Of a stretch of DNA of 64,000 nt, positions 1 through 8,580 are shown one piece after another. The position numbers and the translations under genes are program-made. The stretch covers positions 2,480,001 through 2,544,000 of the forward strand of contig AP025179.1 of NCBI GenBank assembly GCA_021654635.1. The letters run 5' to 3'. The notes below the pieces were generated by a model, which was not told the origin of the DNA, ran no database searches, and worked only from the letters and a program-made list of their open reading frames with translations. Position 1 is the stretch's first letter, and each line of letters starts with the position of its first letter. Source of the stretch: Mycobacterium kiyosense (GTDB lineage: Bacteria; Actinomycetota; Actinomycetes; Mycobacteriales; Mycobacteriaceae).

Positions 1-465
1 CTGCTGTGGGCGGCGGTCGGCGGTGCGCCCGCGGTACTGGCCTATCGGGCGGTGAACACCCTGGACGCGATGGTCGGCTACCGCTCGCCGCGCTACCTGC
101 GATTCGGTTGGGCCGCAGCACGATTGGACGATCTGGTGAACTTCGTGGCGGCGCGGTTCGCGGCGGTGCTAGTGGTCGGGTGCGCGCCGCTGGTCGGCGG
201 TTCGCCGCTGGGCGCGATCAGGGCCTGGCGCCGCGACGCCGTCCGGCATCCGAGTCCCAACGCCGGTGTCGTCGAGGCGGCATTCGCCGGTGCCCTGGGC
301 CTCAGCCTGGGCGGCCCGACCCAATACCGGCACGAGCTGCAGATCCGGCCGACCCTGGGTGACGGACGGCAGCCCACCGTCGACGACCTGCGTCGCGCCG
401 TGACGCTGTCGCGGGCCGTACAGGCTGCCGCCGTATTAGTGCTGGCGGGGGCGCTGCGGCCCTAA
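1..465 (+). CDS. cobD: Cobalamin biosynthesis protein CobD/CbiB, C-terminal part (cut by window edge)
   Basis: The frame is open from base 1 and ends at TAA 463-465, giving the last 154 residues of a protein that is about 310 aa in mycobacteria. The stretch NTLDAMVGYRSPRY followed by FGWAAARLDD is characteristic of CobD/CbiB, the membrane protein that attaches the aminopropanol arm to adenosylcobyric acid to form adenosylcobinamide phosphate. The remaining sequence shows two hydrophobic stretches (around LVNFVAARFAAVLVVGCAPL and the C-terminal AAAVLVLAGAL). Its stop codon overlaps that of the convergent SURF1 gene by 4 bp. It is the first of several cobamide genes in the window (cobC, cobU, cobT, cobS). 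The N-terminus is outside the window. Confidence 0.9.
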   Translation: MLWAAVGGAPAVLAYRAVNTLDAMVGYRSPRYLRFGWAAARLDDLVNFVAARFAAVLVVGCAPLVGGSPLGAIRAWRRDAVRHPSPNAGVVEAAFAGALGLSLGGPTQYRHELQIRPTLGDGRQPTVDDLRRAVTLSRAVQAAAVLVLAGALRP

Positions 466-1321
466 CGCCGGCGACCGTACCGGTCGGCCAACTTGTCCTC
501 GACAGTCTTCGCCGCCGGCGCCGACGCGCGCCCCTGGTCACCAGGTGCGGTAGCCGATCGTTGTTGCTTCTCCTGGCGCCGCGCCCGCAATTCGGCGTAG
601 ACGAAATACCCCAGCGCGCTGGGCGCCACCACGCCGAACAGAATCCACTGGATCCCGTAGGACAGGAACGGCCCGGCATCCAGATGCGGCAGCCCGATCA
701 CCCCCAGGCCACCGGGCTGGTCCTCCACCAGCACTGCAGATACGAACCCGCCAGCGGCACCTTGGTCAACGCCGAAACCTGTTCGGTGCTGACCGAATAC
801 ACCTGCTGATAACCGTCACGGGTGAACGGGTCCTTGCCCGCCACGGTCGGCTCCGAGTCGCGCAGCCGCGCGGTGATGGTGACGGTCTGGCTCGGCGGCG
901 GGGGGATCTGCGGAACGTGCGAACCGGGTTCGGGCCGGACGTATCCGCGGTCGACGAGCACGATCGGCCCGTCGTCCACGGCGAACGGTGCCAGCACCTC
1001 GAAGGCCTGGTCGCCCTCCACCACCCGCAGCCGGGCCAACACTTGCACGTTGGGAAGGTAGTGTCCGGTGGCCGTCACCCGGCGCCACTGGGCATCCGGT
1101 GCCGACGAATTTTGCTGTGGCAAAAGGGTTTTCAGTGACACCGGGGCGGTGTTCAAGGAGTCGGTGATCTGCTGATTCTCCCGCGACGTCCTGGTGTTCT
1201 TGCCCAGCTGCCACGGGGCGAGCACGGTGAAGCACAAGTAGGTGAACGCGATGCACACCAGCCACAGCGCGATCCATCCGGGCCGCAACAGAAATGCCAG
1301 ACTCGGGGTCCTGCGCGCCAT
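462..1321 (-). CDS. SURF1 family cytochrome oxidase assembly protein (frameshifted in this sequence)
   Basis: This is a homologue of M. tuberculosis Rv2235, a SURF1-like membrane protein thought to help assemble the haem-copper oxidase. An N-terminal membrane helix (about residues 10-35, LRPGWIALWLVCIAFTYLCF) is followed by the SURF1 domain (WRRVTATGHY, VDRGYV) and a C-terminal helix (SYGIQWILFGVVAPSALGYF) before the tail KLADRYGRRR. The frame breaks after GSYLQ: the C-terminal part starting VLVEDQPGGLG lies in another frame. Restoring one C on the + strand next to base 734 (GCACTG to GCACCTG) joins them into a 286-aa protein. The ATG at 1321 overlaps the ptpA stop as TGATG, so it is the third gene of ptkA-ptpA-SURF1. 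Its own stop overlaps the cobD stop. Confidence 0.88.
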
Positions 1322-1818
1322 CAACCCGAACCGTTCCGCGCGAGCTGCTCGTCGACCCAGTCGTGCAGACCGGGCAGCGCCGCCTCGATGACCACGAACG
1401 TCTCCACGAAGTCGGAATGATCGCCGTAGTAGGGATCCTCCACGTCGGGGACGAAGGCACCAGATCGGGGATCGAACGAACGCAGCATCCGCAGCCGGCT
1501 GTCGTCGACCCCGAGCTCGCGCAGCATCCGGGCATGGTTGCGCCCCAGCGCCACCACCAGATCCGCGGCCAGGTGGTCGTCGTTGAGCTGGGCGGCGCGA
1601 TGCTCGGTGGGGTAACCGTGGTCGCGCAGCACCCGTTTGGCGCGGCGGTCGGCTCCCTCCCCGGCGTGCCAGTTGCCGGTGCCGGCGCTGGTGACCCGCA
1701 CCACGTCGCCCAGGCCGCGTTCCCGGATCTGATGGGCGAACATCTTCTCGGCCATCGGCGAGCGACAGATGTTTCCCGAGCAGACGAAGGTCACGTGCAA
1801 CGATTTCGGCTCAGACAC
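1321..1818 (-). CDS. ptpA: Low-molecular-weight protein tyrosine phosphatase PtpA
   Basis: The product is a 165-aa LMW-PTPase. The catalytic P-loop C-X5-R is CSGNICRS (Cys13 to Arg19), and the general acid is Asp128 in EDPYYGD. The two adjacent tyrosines (130, 131) correspond to the pair phosphorylated by PtkA in M. tuberculosis (Tyr128/129). In pathogenic species PtpA is secreted into the macrophage and blocks phagosome acidification; whether that holds here cannot be judged from sequence. The GTG at 1818 fits the family N-terminus (SEPKSLHVTFVCSGN) and lies within the last codons of ptkA (8-nt overlap). Its TGA overlaps the SURF1 ATG, so the genes are translationally coupled. Confidence 0.93.
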   Translation of the reverse strand: MSEPKSLHVTFVCSGNICRSPMAEKMFAHQIRERGLGDVVRVTSAGTGNWHAGEGADRRAKRVLRDHGYPTEHRAAQLNDDHLAADLVVALGRNHARMLRELGVDDSRLRMLRSFDPRSGAFVPDVEDPYYGDHSDFVETFVVIEAALPGLHDWVDEQLARNGSG

Positions 1819-2455
1819 CCAACGCCCTCCGCAGCTCGTCGACCGTCGTGACATGCCGCACCCCGGCACCGTCGACCGGGTCGGGAAAGTCGGCGCGCCC
1901 GTAGCCCCAGCCGACCACCACCGTGTCGATGCCGTGCGCGGCCGCGCCGTCCACGTCGTGGCTGCGGTCACCGACCATCAACACCCGCTCGGGCAGCGGT
2001 TCCAGCTGGGCCAGCGCATGGCCGAGCACCTCGGTCTTGGACCGGCGCGAGCCGTCCGGGCAAGCGCCGGCGATGACCTCGAAGTGCTGGTCCAACCCGA
2101 AATGGGCCAGGATGCGGCGGGCGGTCGGCTCCAGCTTGGAGGTCGCCACCGCCAGCCGCACACCGGCCGCCTGGAGATCGGCCAGCAGCGGTGCGATGCC
2201 GTCGAACAGGCTGTTCATCGCCCAACCGCGGCTGCCGTACTCGGCCCGAAATGCGGCGAACGCCTCCTCGGCCCGCCCGTTGAGCTCCATGCCGCGAAAC
2301 GTCTCGTCCATCGGCGGGCCGACGATCATGGCGACCAGGTCGCCGTCGGGGATCGGGGCGCCGACGTGGGTGAGCGCATGCCGGAAACAGGCCACGATGC
2401 CGACCGCCGAATCCGTCAGAGTGCCGTCGAGGTCGAAGATCACCAACTGCGGCAT
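1811..2455 (-). CDS. ptkA: HAD-superfamily protein PtkA (protein tyrosine kinase of the PtpA operon)
   Basis: The protein is a homologue of Rv2232. HAD motif I is at the N-terminus (VIFDLDGTLTDSA), with the cap domain around WAMNSLFDG, motif II AVATSK and motif IV MVGDRSHDVDGA. In M. tuberculosis this protein phosphorylates PtpA at its paired tyrosines and is called PtkA; by fold it is a phosphoglycolate-phosphatase-like hydrolase. I chose the ATG at 2455 (214 aa). A GTG at 2479 adds eight residues. The M. tuberculosis protein carries a disordered extension of about 75 residues for which only limited room exists here, because cobC starts divergently at 2579. The gene leads ptkA-ptpA-SURF1. 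Confidence 0.85.
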   Translation of the reverse strand: MPQLVIFDLDGTLTDSAVGIVACFRHALTHVGAPIPDGDLVAMIVGPPMDETFRGMELNGRAEEAFAAFRAEYGSRGWAMNSLFDGIAPLLADLQAAGVRLAVATSKLEPTARRILAHFGLDQHFEVIAGACPDGSRRSKTEVLGHALAQLEPLPERVLMVGDRSHDVDGAAAHGIDTVVVGWGYGRADFPDPVDGAGVRHVTTVDELRRALGV

Positions 2456-2578
2456 CTCGTCCGCGATAGAGCCCGTCACGCTCCCATTGTCGTCGATGCA
2501 GGCCCACGCCTGCGCCGTGGTACCGCTCGAGGTGCGCCGGATGCCTGGTCTACGCACGGGCGCACTAATGTTCCAGTG

Positions 2579-3637
2579 ATGGCAAGTCCGGATCAGCACA
2601 CGTCGACTCGCCTTGCGCTGGCGCGCTATCACGGCGATCAAGACGTCGTGCCCGGGATGCTCGATTTCGCCGTCAACGTCCGGCACGCGCAGCCGCCGTC
2701 GTGGTTGCTCGAGCGGCTGGCGGCGCGGCTGCCCGACCTGGCCTCCTATCCCAGCAGTGGTGACGTGCGTGCCGCGCAGCAGGCCGTCGCCGCGCGGCAC
2801 GGCCGGGCCCGCGAGGAGGTGCTGGTGCTGGCCGGTGCGGCCGAGGGGTTCGCGTTGCTGGCCAACCTGCGACCCCGGCGGGCGGCGCTGATCGCGCCCG
2901 CGTTCACCGAGCCCGAGGTCGCGCTCGGCGCGGCAGGAATTCCGGTGTGCCAGGTAGTGCTGCCCCCGCCGTTCACTCTGGACGGGGCGCAGGTGCCCGA
3001 GGACGCCGACCTGGTGGTGGTGGGGAACCCGACCAACCCGACGTCGGTGCTGCACACCCGCGAGCAGCTGCTGGCGCTGCGCCGGCCGGGCCGGATCGTG
3101 GTTGTCGACGAGGCGTTCGCCGACGCGGTGCCCGGCGAGCCGCAGTCGCTGGCCGGCGACGCGCTGCCCGACGTGCTGGTGTTGCGCAGCCTCACCAAGA
3201 CGTGGGCGCTGGCCGGCCTGCGGGTGGGCTACGCGCTGGGCGCGCCGGATCTGCTGGCCCGGTTGACCGCCGCCCGGCCGCACTGGCCGGTGGGCACGCT
3301 GCAACTGACCGCCATCGAGGCCTGCTGCGCGCCGCGGGCCGTCGCCGCGGCGGCCGCCGACGCCGAGCGGCTGGTGCAGCTGCGCGCGGCGATGGTGGCA
3401 GGCCTGCGGGCCGCCGGTGTGACGGTGGTCGACGGGCGCGCCCCGTTCGTGCTGTTCGGTGCCGTAGAATCGATGCGAAACAAGTTGCGCGACAAGGGTA
3501 TTGCGGTACGACGCTGCGACACTTTCGTCGGCCTGGACGGCGGATACCTGCGCGCGGCGGTACGGCCCGAGTGGCCGCGGTTGGTCGACGCGATCGCCGA
3601 AACGCGGACGCCGGTGCCCAGCGGGAGTTGCCGATGA
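2579..3637 (+). CDS. cobC: PLP-dependent aminotransferase / threonine-phosphate decarboxylase-like CobC
   Basis: A 352-aa fold-type I PLP enzyme of the histidinol-phosphate aminotransferase/CobC family, homologous to Rv2231c. The PLP-binding lysine is Lys207 in [16 protein letters not shown]; other landmarks are VGNPTNPTS (Asn-Pro), VVVDEAF (the Asp contacting the pyridine nitrogen) and LRAAVRP near the C-terminus. In cobamide synthesis this family makes the aminopropanol phosphate that CobD attaches. Histidinol-phosphate aminotransferase activity is an alternative that sequence alone cannot exclude. A GTG sits directly before the ATG (2576-2581). Its TGA overlaps the next ATG as ATGA, so it is coupled to the NIF3 gene. 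Confidence 0.88.
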   Translation: MASPDQHTSTRLALARYHGDQDVVPGMLDFAVNVRHAQPPSWLLERLAARLPDLASYPSSGDVRAAQQAVAARHGRAREEVLVLAGAAEGFALLANLRPRRAALIAPAFTEPEVALGAAGIPVCQVVLPPPFTLDGAQVPEDADLVVVGNPTNPTSVLHTREQLLALRRPGRIVVVDEAFADAVPGEPQSLAGDALPDVLVLRSLTKTWALAGLRVGYALGAPDLLARLTAARPHWPVGTLQLTAIEACCAPRAVAAAAADAERLVQLRAAMVAGLRAAGVTVVDGRAPFVLFGAVESMRNKLRDKGIAVRRCDTFVGLDGGYLRAAVRPEWPRLVDAIAETRTPVPSGSCR

Positions 3638-4762
3638 GCGTGCGGCTGGCCGAGGTCATCGGCGTGCTGGACGAGGCCTATCCGCCGCGGCTGGCCGAGT
3701 CGTGGGACTCCGTGGGCCTGGTGTGCGGCGACCCCGACGACGTGATCGAGTCGGTGACCATCGCCGTCGACGCGACACCGGCCGTCGTCGACGAGGTGCC
3801 CGACCGCAGCCTGCTGCTGGCGCACCACCCGCTGCTGCTGCGCGGTGTGGACACCGTGGCGGCGAGCACGCCCAAAGGCGCCCTGATCCACCGGCTCATC
3901 CGCTCGGGTCGCGCGCTGTTTACCGCGCACACCAACGCCGACTCGGCGGCACCGGGGGTGTCCGACGCGCTGGCCGATGCGCTCGGGCTCGCCGTGGAAG
4001 CCGTCCTGGACCGCTCGCCGGCCGCCTCCGAGCTCGACAAGTGGGTCATCTACGTGCCGCAGCCCAACGCCGACGCGGTGCGCGAGGCCGTCTTCGCCGC
4101 CGGCGCCGGCCACATCGGCGACTATTCGCACTGCAGTTGGAGTGTCACCGGCATCGGCCAGTTCCTGGCGCTGGACGGGGCCAACCCGGCGATCGGCAGC
4201 GTCGGCACCGTCGAACGGGTGACCGAGGACCGCGTCGAGGTCGTCGCGCCCGCCCGTGCCCGGGAAGCGGTGCTGGCCGCCATGCGCCGCGCCCACCCTA
4301 CGAGGAGCCCGCCTTCGACGTCTTCACCATGGCGGCGCTGCCCGCCGGCACCGGGCTGGGCCGCATCGGCACGCTGCGCAAACCCGAACCGCTGCGCGAC
4401 TTCGTCGCGCGCGTCGATGCCGCGTTGCCGCGCACATCGTGGGGGTGCGCGCCGCCGGCGACCCGGACCGGCCGGTGGCGCGGGTGGCGGTGTGCGGGGG
4501 AGCGGGCGACTCGTTCCTGGGCGCGGTCGCCGCCGCCGACGTGCAGGCCTACGTCACCTCCGACCTGCGGCACCACCCCGCCGACGAGCATCGCCGGGCC
4601 TCCGCGGTGGCGCTGGTCGACGTGGCACATTGGGCCAGCGAATTCCCGTGGTGCGCTCAGGCGGCTGGCGTGCTGAGAACGCAGTTCGGTGGATCGCTGC
4701 CGGTGCGGGTATCCACCCTGCGCACCGATCCGTGGAATCTGGGCACGGGACACCAGTGCTGA
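3634..4762 (+). CDS. NIF3-like dinuclear metal centre protein (two frameshifts in this sequence)
   Basis: A homologue of Rv2230c (NIF3/YbgI family, probable dinuclear metal hydrolase; described as GTP cyclohydrolase type 1-like). The N-terminal half shows [23 protein letters not shown] and TNADSA; the C-terminal half shows [18 protein letters not shown] and DVAHWASEF. The inserted CutA-like segment is present. The frame breaks at a CCC run (4296-4298, expected four) and at a G run (4441-4445, expected six). With both bases restored the protein reads continuously for 376 aa, close to the 379 of M. tuberculosis. ATG 3634 has GGGAG just upstream and overlaps the cobC stop. The next gene follows after 22 bases. 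Confidence 0.88.
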
Positions 4763-4784
4763 GTGAGAGACCTGGAGATCATTG

Positions 4785-5516
4785 ATGAAAGCCGAAGTGG
4801 CGCAGCAGCGTTCGCTCCTGGAATTGGCGACGCTGGACGCCGAGCTGTCCCGCATCGCGCATCGGGCCACCCACCTGCCGCAGCGGGAGGCCTTCGAGCG
4901 GGTACAGGGTGAGCACAGCGCCGCCAGCGACCGGCTGGGGGCCGTGCGGATCGCGGTGGAGGACATGGACGCCGAGGTATCACGGTTGGAGTCCGAGATC
5001 GACGCGGTCCGCAAGCGCGAGGACCGCGACCGATCGTTGCTGGCTGCCGGCGCCGCCGACGCCAAACAGCAGTCCGACCTGCAGCACGAGCTGGAGACCC
5101 TGCAGCGCCGCCAATCCAGCCTGGAGGATTCGCTGCTGGAAGTCATGGAGCGCCGCGAGGAGCTGCAGGCGCAGCAAGCCGTCGAAGACACCAGCATTGC
5201 AAAGCTGCAGGTCGAGCTGGCCGACGCGCAGCGGGACCTCGACGCCGCCCTGGCCGAGATCGACCAGACCCGCGCTGAGCACAGCTCCCGCCGCGACGCG
5301 CTGGCCGCATCGCTGAACCCCGACCTCGCGGCGCTCTACGAACGGCTGCGCGCCGGGGGAGGACCGGGCGCCGGCCAGCTACAGGGTCACCGGTGCGGAG
5401 CCTGCCGGATCGAGATCGGCCGCGGTGAACTGGCCCGGATCAACGCGGCCGCCGAAGACGAGGTGCTGCGGTGCCCGGAGTGCGGCGCGATCCTGTTGCG
5501 GATCAAGGGGCTTTGA
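4785..5516 (+). CDS. Coiled-coil zinc-ribbon protein (CT398/COG1579 family)
   Basis: A 243-aa homologue of Rv2229c. Residues about 5-190 are a long, heptad-rich coiled coil (for example LETLQRRQSSLEDSLLEVME). The C-terminus is a zinc ribbon with Cys204-Cys207 (RCGACR) and Cys230-Cys233 (RCPECG). The molecular role of the family is not established; the shape suggests a nucleic-acid- or protein-binding adaptor. The ATG at 4785 is preferred over a TTG at 4782 and is preceded by GGAG (4774-4777). The stop is three bases before the GTG of the RNase H/phosphatase gene, so the two are surely co-transcribed with cobC and NIF3. Confidence 0.88.
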   Translation: MKAEVAQQRSLLELATLDAELSRIAHRATHLPQREAFERVQGEHSAASDRLGAVRIAVEDMDAEVSRLESEIDAVRKREDRDRSLLAAGAADAKQQSDLQHELETLQRRQSSLEDSLLEVMERREELQAQQAVEDTSIAKLQVELADAQRDLDAALAEIDQTRAEHSSRRDALAASLNPDLAALYERLRAGGGPGAGQLQGHRCGACRIEIGRGELARINAAAEDEVLRCPECGAILLRIKGL

Positions 5517-5519
5517 GCG

Positions 5520-6648
5520 GTGAAAGTCGTCATCGAAGCCGACGGCGGGTCGCGGGGTAACCCGGGGCCCGCCGGCTACGGCGCGGTGGTGTTCAGCGCG
5601 GATCGCCAGACCGTGCTGGCCGAGTCCAAGCACGCCATCGGGCGCGCCACCAACAACGTCGCCGAGTACCGGGGACTGATCGCCGGCCTCGACGACGCGG
5701 TGAAGATGGGCGCCACCGAGGTGTCGGTCCTGATGGACTCCAAGCTGGTGGTCGAGCAGATGTCGGGGCGCTGGAAGGTCAAGCACCCCGACCTGGTGGA
5801 ACTGCACGCGCAGGCGCAGGCGCTGGCGTCGCGGTTTCGCCGGATCAGCTATTCGTGGATCTCCCGGGAACAGAACGCGTACGCCGACCGGCTTGCCAAC
5901 GAGGCCATGGACGCGGCGGCCCAGACCGACCGGCGCGATGAGAAGGTCGCGGTGCCGCTCAACGACGCGGCTCGCAAGGCGGCGACGCAGACCCCGGCCG
6001 ACGCGACCATCGGCCCGGGCTGGACCGGCGCCCGCGGCACCCCGACCCGGCTGCTGCTGTTGCGCCATGGGCAGACCGAGTTCTCGGCGCAGCGTCGCTA
6101 CTCGGGTCGCGGCAACCCGCCGCTGAACGAAGTCGGTTGGCGCCAAGCGGGATTGGCGGCCCGATATCTGAACCAGCGCAGGGGGATCGCGGCGGTGATC
6201 TCCTCACCGCTGCAGCGCGCCCACGACACCGCGACGACGGCAGCCCGGGCGCTCGGCCTCGACGTCACCGTCGACGAAGATCTGATCGAGACCGACTTCG
6301 GAGCGTGGGAGGGGTTGACCTTCGGCGAGGCAGCAGCACGCGACCCCGAACTGCACCGCCGCTGGCTCTACGACACCGGCACCGTCCCGCCGGGCGGAGA
6401 GAGTTTCGACGACGTGCTGCGCCGGGTTCGCCGCTGCCGCGACCGCATCATCGCCGCCCACGGCGGCGAAAACGTGCTGGTGGTCTCCCATGTCACGCCG
6501 ATCAAGATGCTGCTGCGGATGGCATTGGACGCCGGGTCGGGCATGCTGTACCGGCTGCATCTGGACCTCGCCTCGCTGAGCATCGCCGAGTTCTATCCCG
6601 ACGGGGGCGTCGTCGGTCCGTCTGGTCAACCAGACGGCCTACCTCTGA
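5520..6648 (+). CDS. Bifunctional RNase HI / CobC-type phosphatase (3' frameshift in this sequence)
   Basis: A homologue of Rv2228c, an RNase HI domain fused to an acid phosphatase/alpha-ribazole phosphatase domain. The RNase H part (residues 1-130) has the acidic residues in IEADGGSRGNP, NNVAEYRGL, VLMDSKLVVEQ and NAYADRLANEAM. The phosphatase part (from about 175) has the phosphohistidine motif LLRHGQTEF, the arginine in SSPLQRAHDTA and the second histidine in VVSHVTP. As written the frame runs on to 6692 with an unrelated tail. Removing one G from the run 6603-6607 gives the family ending VRLVNQTAYL and a TGA at 6646-6648 (375 aa). GTG at 5520 starts three bases after the previous stop. 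The phosphatase domain ties the operon to cobamide synthesis. Confidence 0.9.
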
Positions 6649-6659
6649 GCGAGGACGCG

Positions 6660-7209
6660 TTAAAAAACCCAGCTGCCCCTGCGGCGAGATGACGAACCCG
6701 TGTTTTTGCTCGCCGTCGACGAGTTCGCAGGCGGTCATCGTCTGATCCACGCCGCACGTCTGCAGCGGCCCGTCGGTGTAGACGATCTTGCTGTGAATGG
6801 GCAGCAATTTGTAGTCCTGGGCGGTCAAGGAGCGGCCGGTCACGCCGGGGCCGGACGGAATGGCGTCCATCGCCGACAGATCGACGTTCGAGAAGACCGC
6901 CGCGTCCTTGCTCACGCCGGGCGCATAAACCAATCCGACGTGGTTGTACTCGGTGCCCGGCAGGCTTCCCCAACAAGACATGTACGCGCCGTTCTGCTTG
7001 TGCACGAACATCATCCGGCACCGATAGCCGGTCGGGGTCGCGAATTGCACACCGGAGGTCATGTAGGCCGAGTAATTCTGGTAATCGGCGGTGTTGACCG
7101 CGCCGTAGTAGCTCAGACTCGGGAACTGGTCGGGATCTGCGGCCGCGGTGGGGGCGAACACCGGCAGTGCGGCAACGACCGACAGCCAGACGAAGATGGA
7201 CGACCTCAT
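6660..7209 (-). CDS. Secreted protein with four cysteines, function unknown
   Basis: From ATG 7209 the frame encodes a Sec signal peptide (MRSSIFVWLSVVAALPVFAP, cleavage likely after TAAA) and a small exported domain. There are four cysteines, in YRCRMMF, YMSCWGS, LQTCGVD and TACELVD, probably forming two disulphides. GAGATTC just before the ATG is the ribosome site. As written the frame continues past SPQGQLGF into antisense of the previous gene. Removing one A from the run 6662-6667 produces a TAA at 6660-6662 and a 182-aa product ending 11 bases from the convergent RNase H/phosphatase stop. I do not recognise the family; similar secreted proteins are common in mycobacteria. Confidence 0.75.
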
Positions 7210-7318
7210 GAATCTCAGTATGGGCGCGGATCCGGGCGGAATTCCCCGGCTTATTCCACATAGCGGTCCCGGGCGAACTTGTCCACGCTGGCCTGCACTT
7301 CTCGTGCGGGGTACGGTG

Positions 7319-7745
<427 letters not shown>

Positions 7746-7770
7746 CGCTCGCTGACCTGACCCGTCCGAC

Positions 7771-8475
7771 ATGATGGTGACCATGACGGCGAGCGCCACC
7801 GGAATCTCCTTCGTGAAACGGCCCGCAGGAACATCGCTTGCTGTCGCGATGACGCTCGGCCTCCTCGGGGTGATCCTGGTGTGTATCCCCGGCGCCGGAC
7901 CCGCGTATGCGGCCGATGCCGCGCCGGCCGGTGACATCCTGTCGATCGGCGACCCGGCGGCCCCGGGCCAGATCGAGTTGTACCTGGACCCGCTGTGCCC
8001 CTACAGCGGGAGGTTGCTCCGCGAGCAGGGCGCCGAGATCGGTCGCCGCATCGAGGCCGGTCGTCTGCATATCGATCTGCGATTCGTCAACTTCCTCGAA
8101 AAGTACTCGGCCAGCGGCACTTACGACGTCCGTGCCATTTACGCGTCCTTCATCGTCGCCGATCACTCGCAGTCGAGCGACATCAGCTGGCAGTTCATCG
8201 AGCAGATCTTCTCCGCCGATCAGCAACCTAAAGAAGAAGGTGCGACAGATCTGAGCAACGATCAGCTCGCTGGTCTGGCCGACCGCGTCGGGGCGCCGCC
8301 GTCGGCGCAAGAACTGATCAAGCTCGGCCTGCCCGTGCCCTACGACGCGCGCACCATCGCCGCGAACAACCTCGCCTTGCTGCGCGATCTGCCCGAGCCC
8401 GGCGTGCCCACGGTCGTCATCGGCGGTAAATCGGTTGACGGAAACACTGACTGGCTCGACCGTCTCCCGCGCTGA
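7771..8475 (+). CDS. Exported DsbA-like thioredoxin-fold protein with a CPYS active site
   Basis: A 234-aa protein with an N-terminal membrane/signal segment (LAVAMTLGLLGVILVCIPGAG, then AYAADAAPAG, likely cleaved). The thioredoxin-fold motif follows as LYLDPLCPYSGRLLREQG, and the conserved cis-proline region is PGVPTVVIGGK. This is the DsbA/FrnE-like family, but the second active-site cysteine is a serine (CPYS), so it cannot form the usual CxxC disulphide within the motif. It may be a monothiol reductase, isomerase or a substrate-binding relative. Starts at 7771, 7774 and 7783 are all possible; I took the first. It begins about 25 bases after rnpB. Confidence 0.8.
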   Translation: MMVTMTASATGISFVKRPAGTSLAVAMTLGLLGVILVCIPGAGPAYAADAAPAGDILSIGDPAAPGQIELYLDPLCPYSGRLLREQGAEIGRRIEAGRLHIDLRFVNFLEKYSASGTYDVRAIYASFIVADHSQSSDISWQFIEQIFSADQQPKEEGATDLSNDQLAGLADRVGAPPSAQELIKLGLPVPYDARTIAANNLALLRDLPEPGVPTVVIGGKSVDGNTDWLDRLPR

Positions 8476-8580
8476 CCTGAGATTGGGGCTGCGTTCAGGA
8501 AACTCCCGGCGGCGGTACTGGACGCCGGGCCTGGAAACTCGCTCACCCGCCGCAGCTGAAAACGTCTCCCGCGCTCAGCT

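Noticed and set aside
1811..3304. A 497-codon minus-strand frame extending ptkA upstream
   Set aside because: The upstream half is antisense to cobC and has the composition of a shadow frame; the HAD domain starts at 2455.
2947..4785. A 612-codon frame across cobC and the NIF3 gene
   Set aside because: Its first 230 codons are an arginine/glycine-rich shadow of cobC; only the part from 3634 is real NIF3 sequence.
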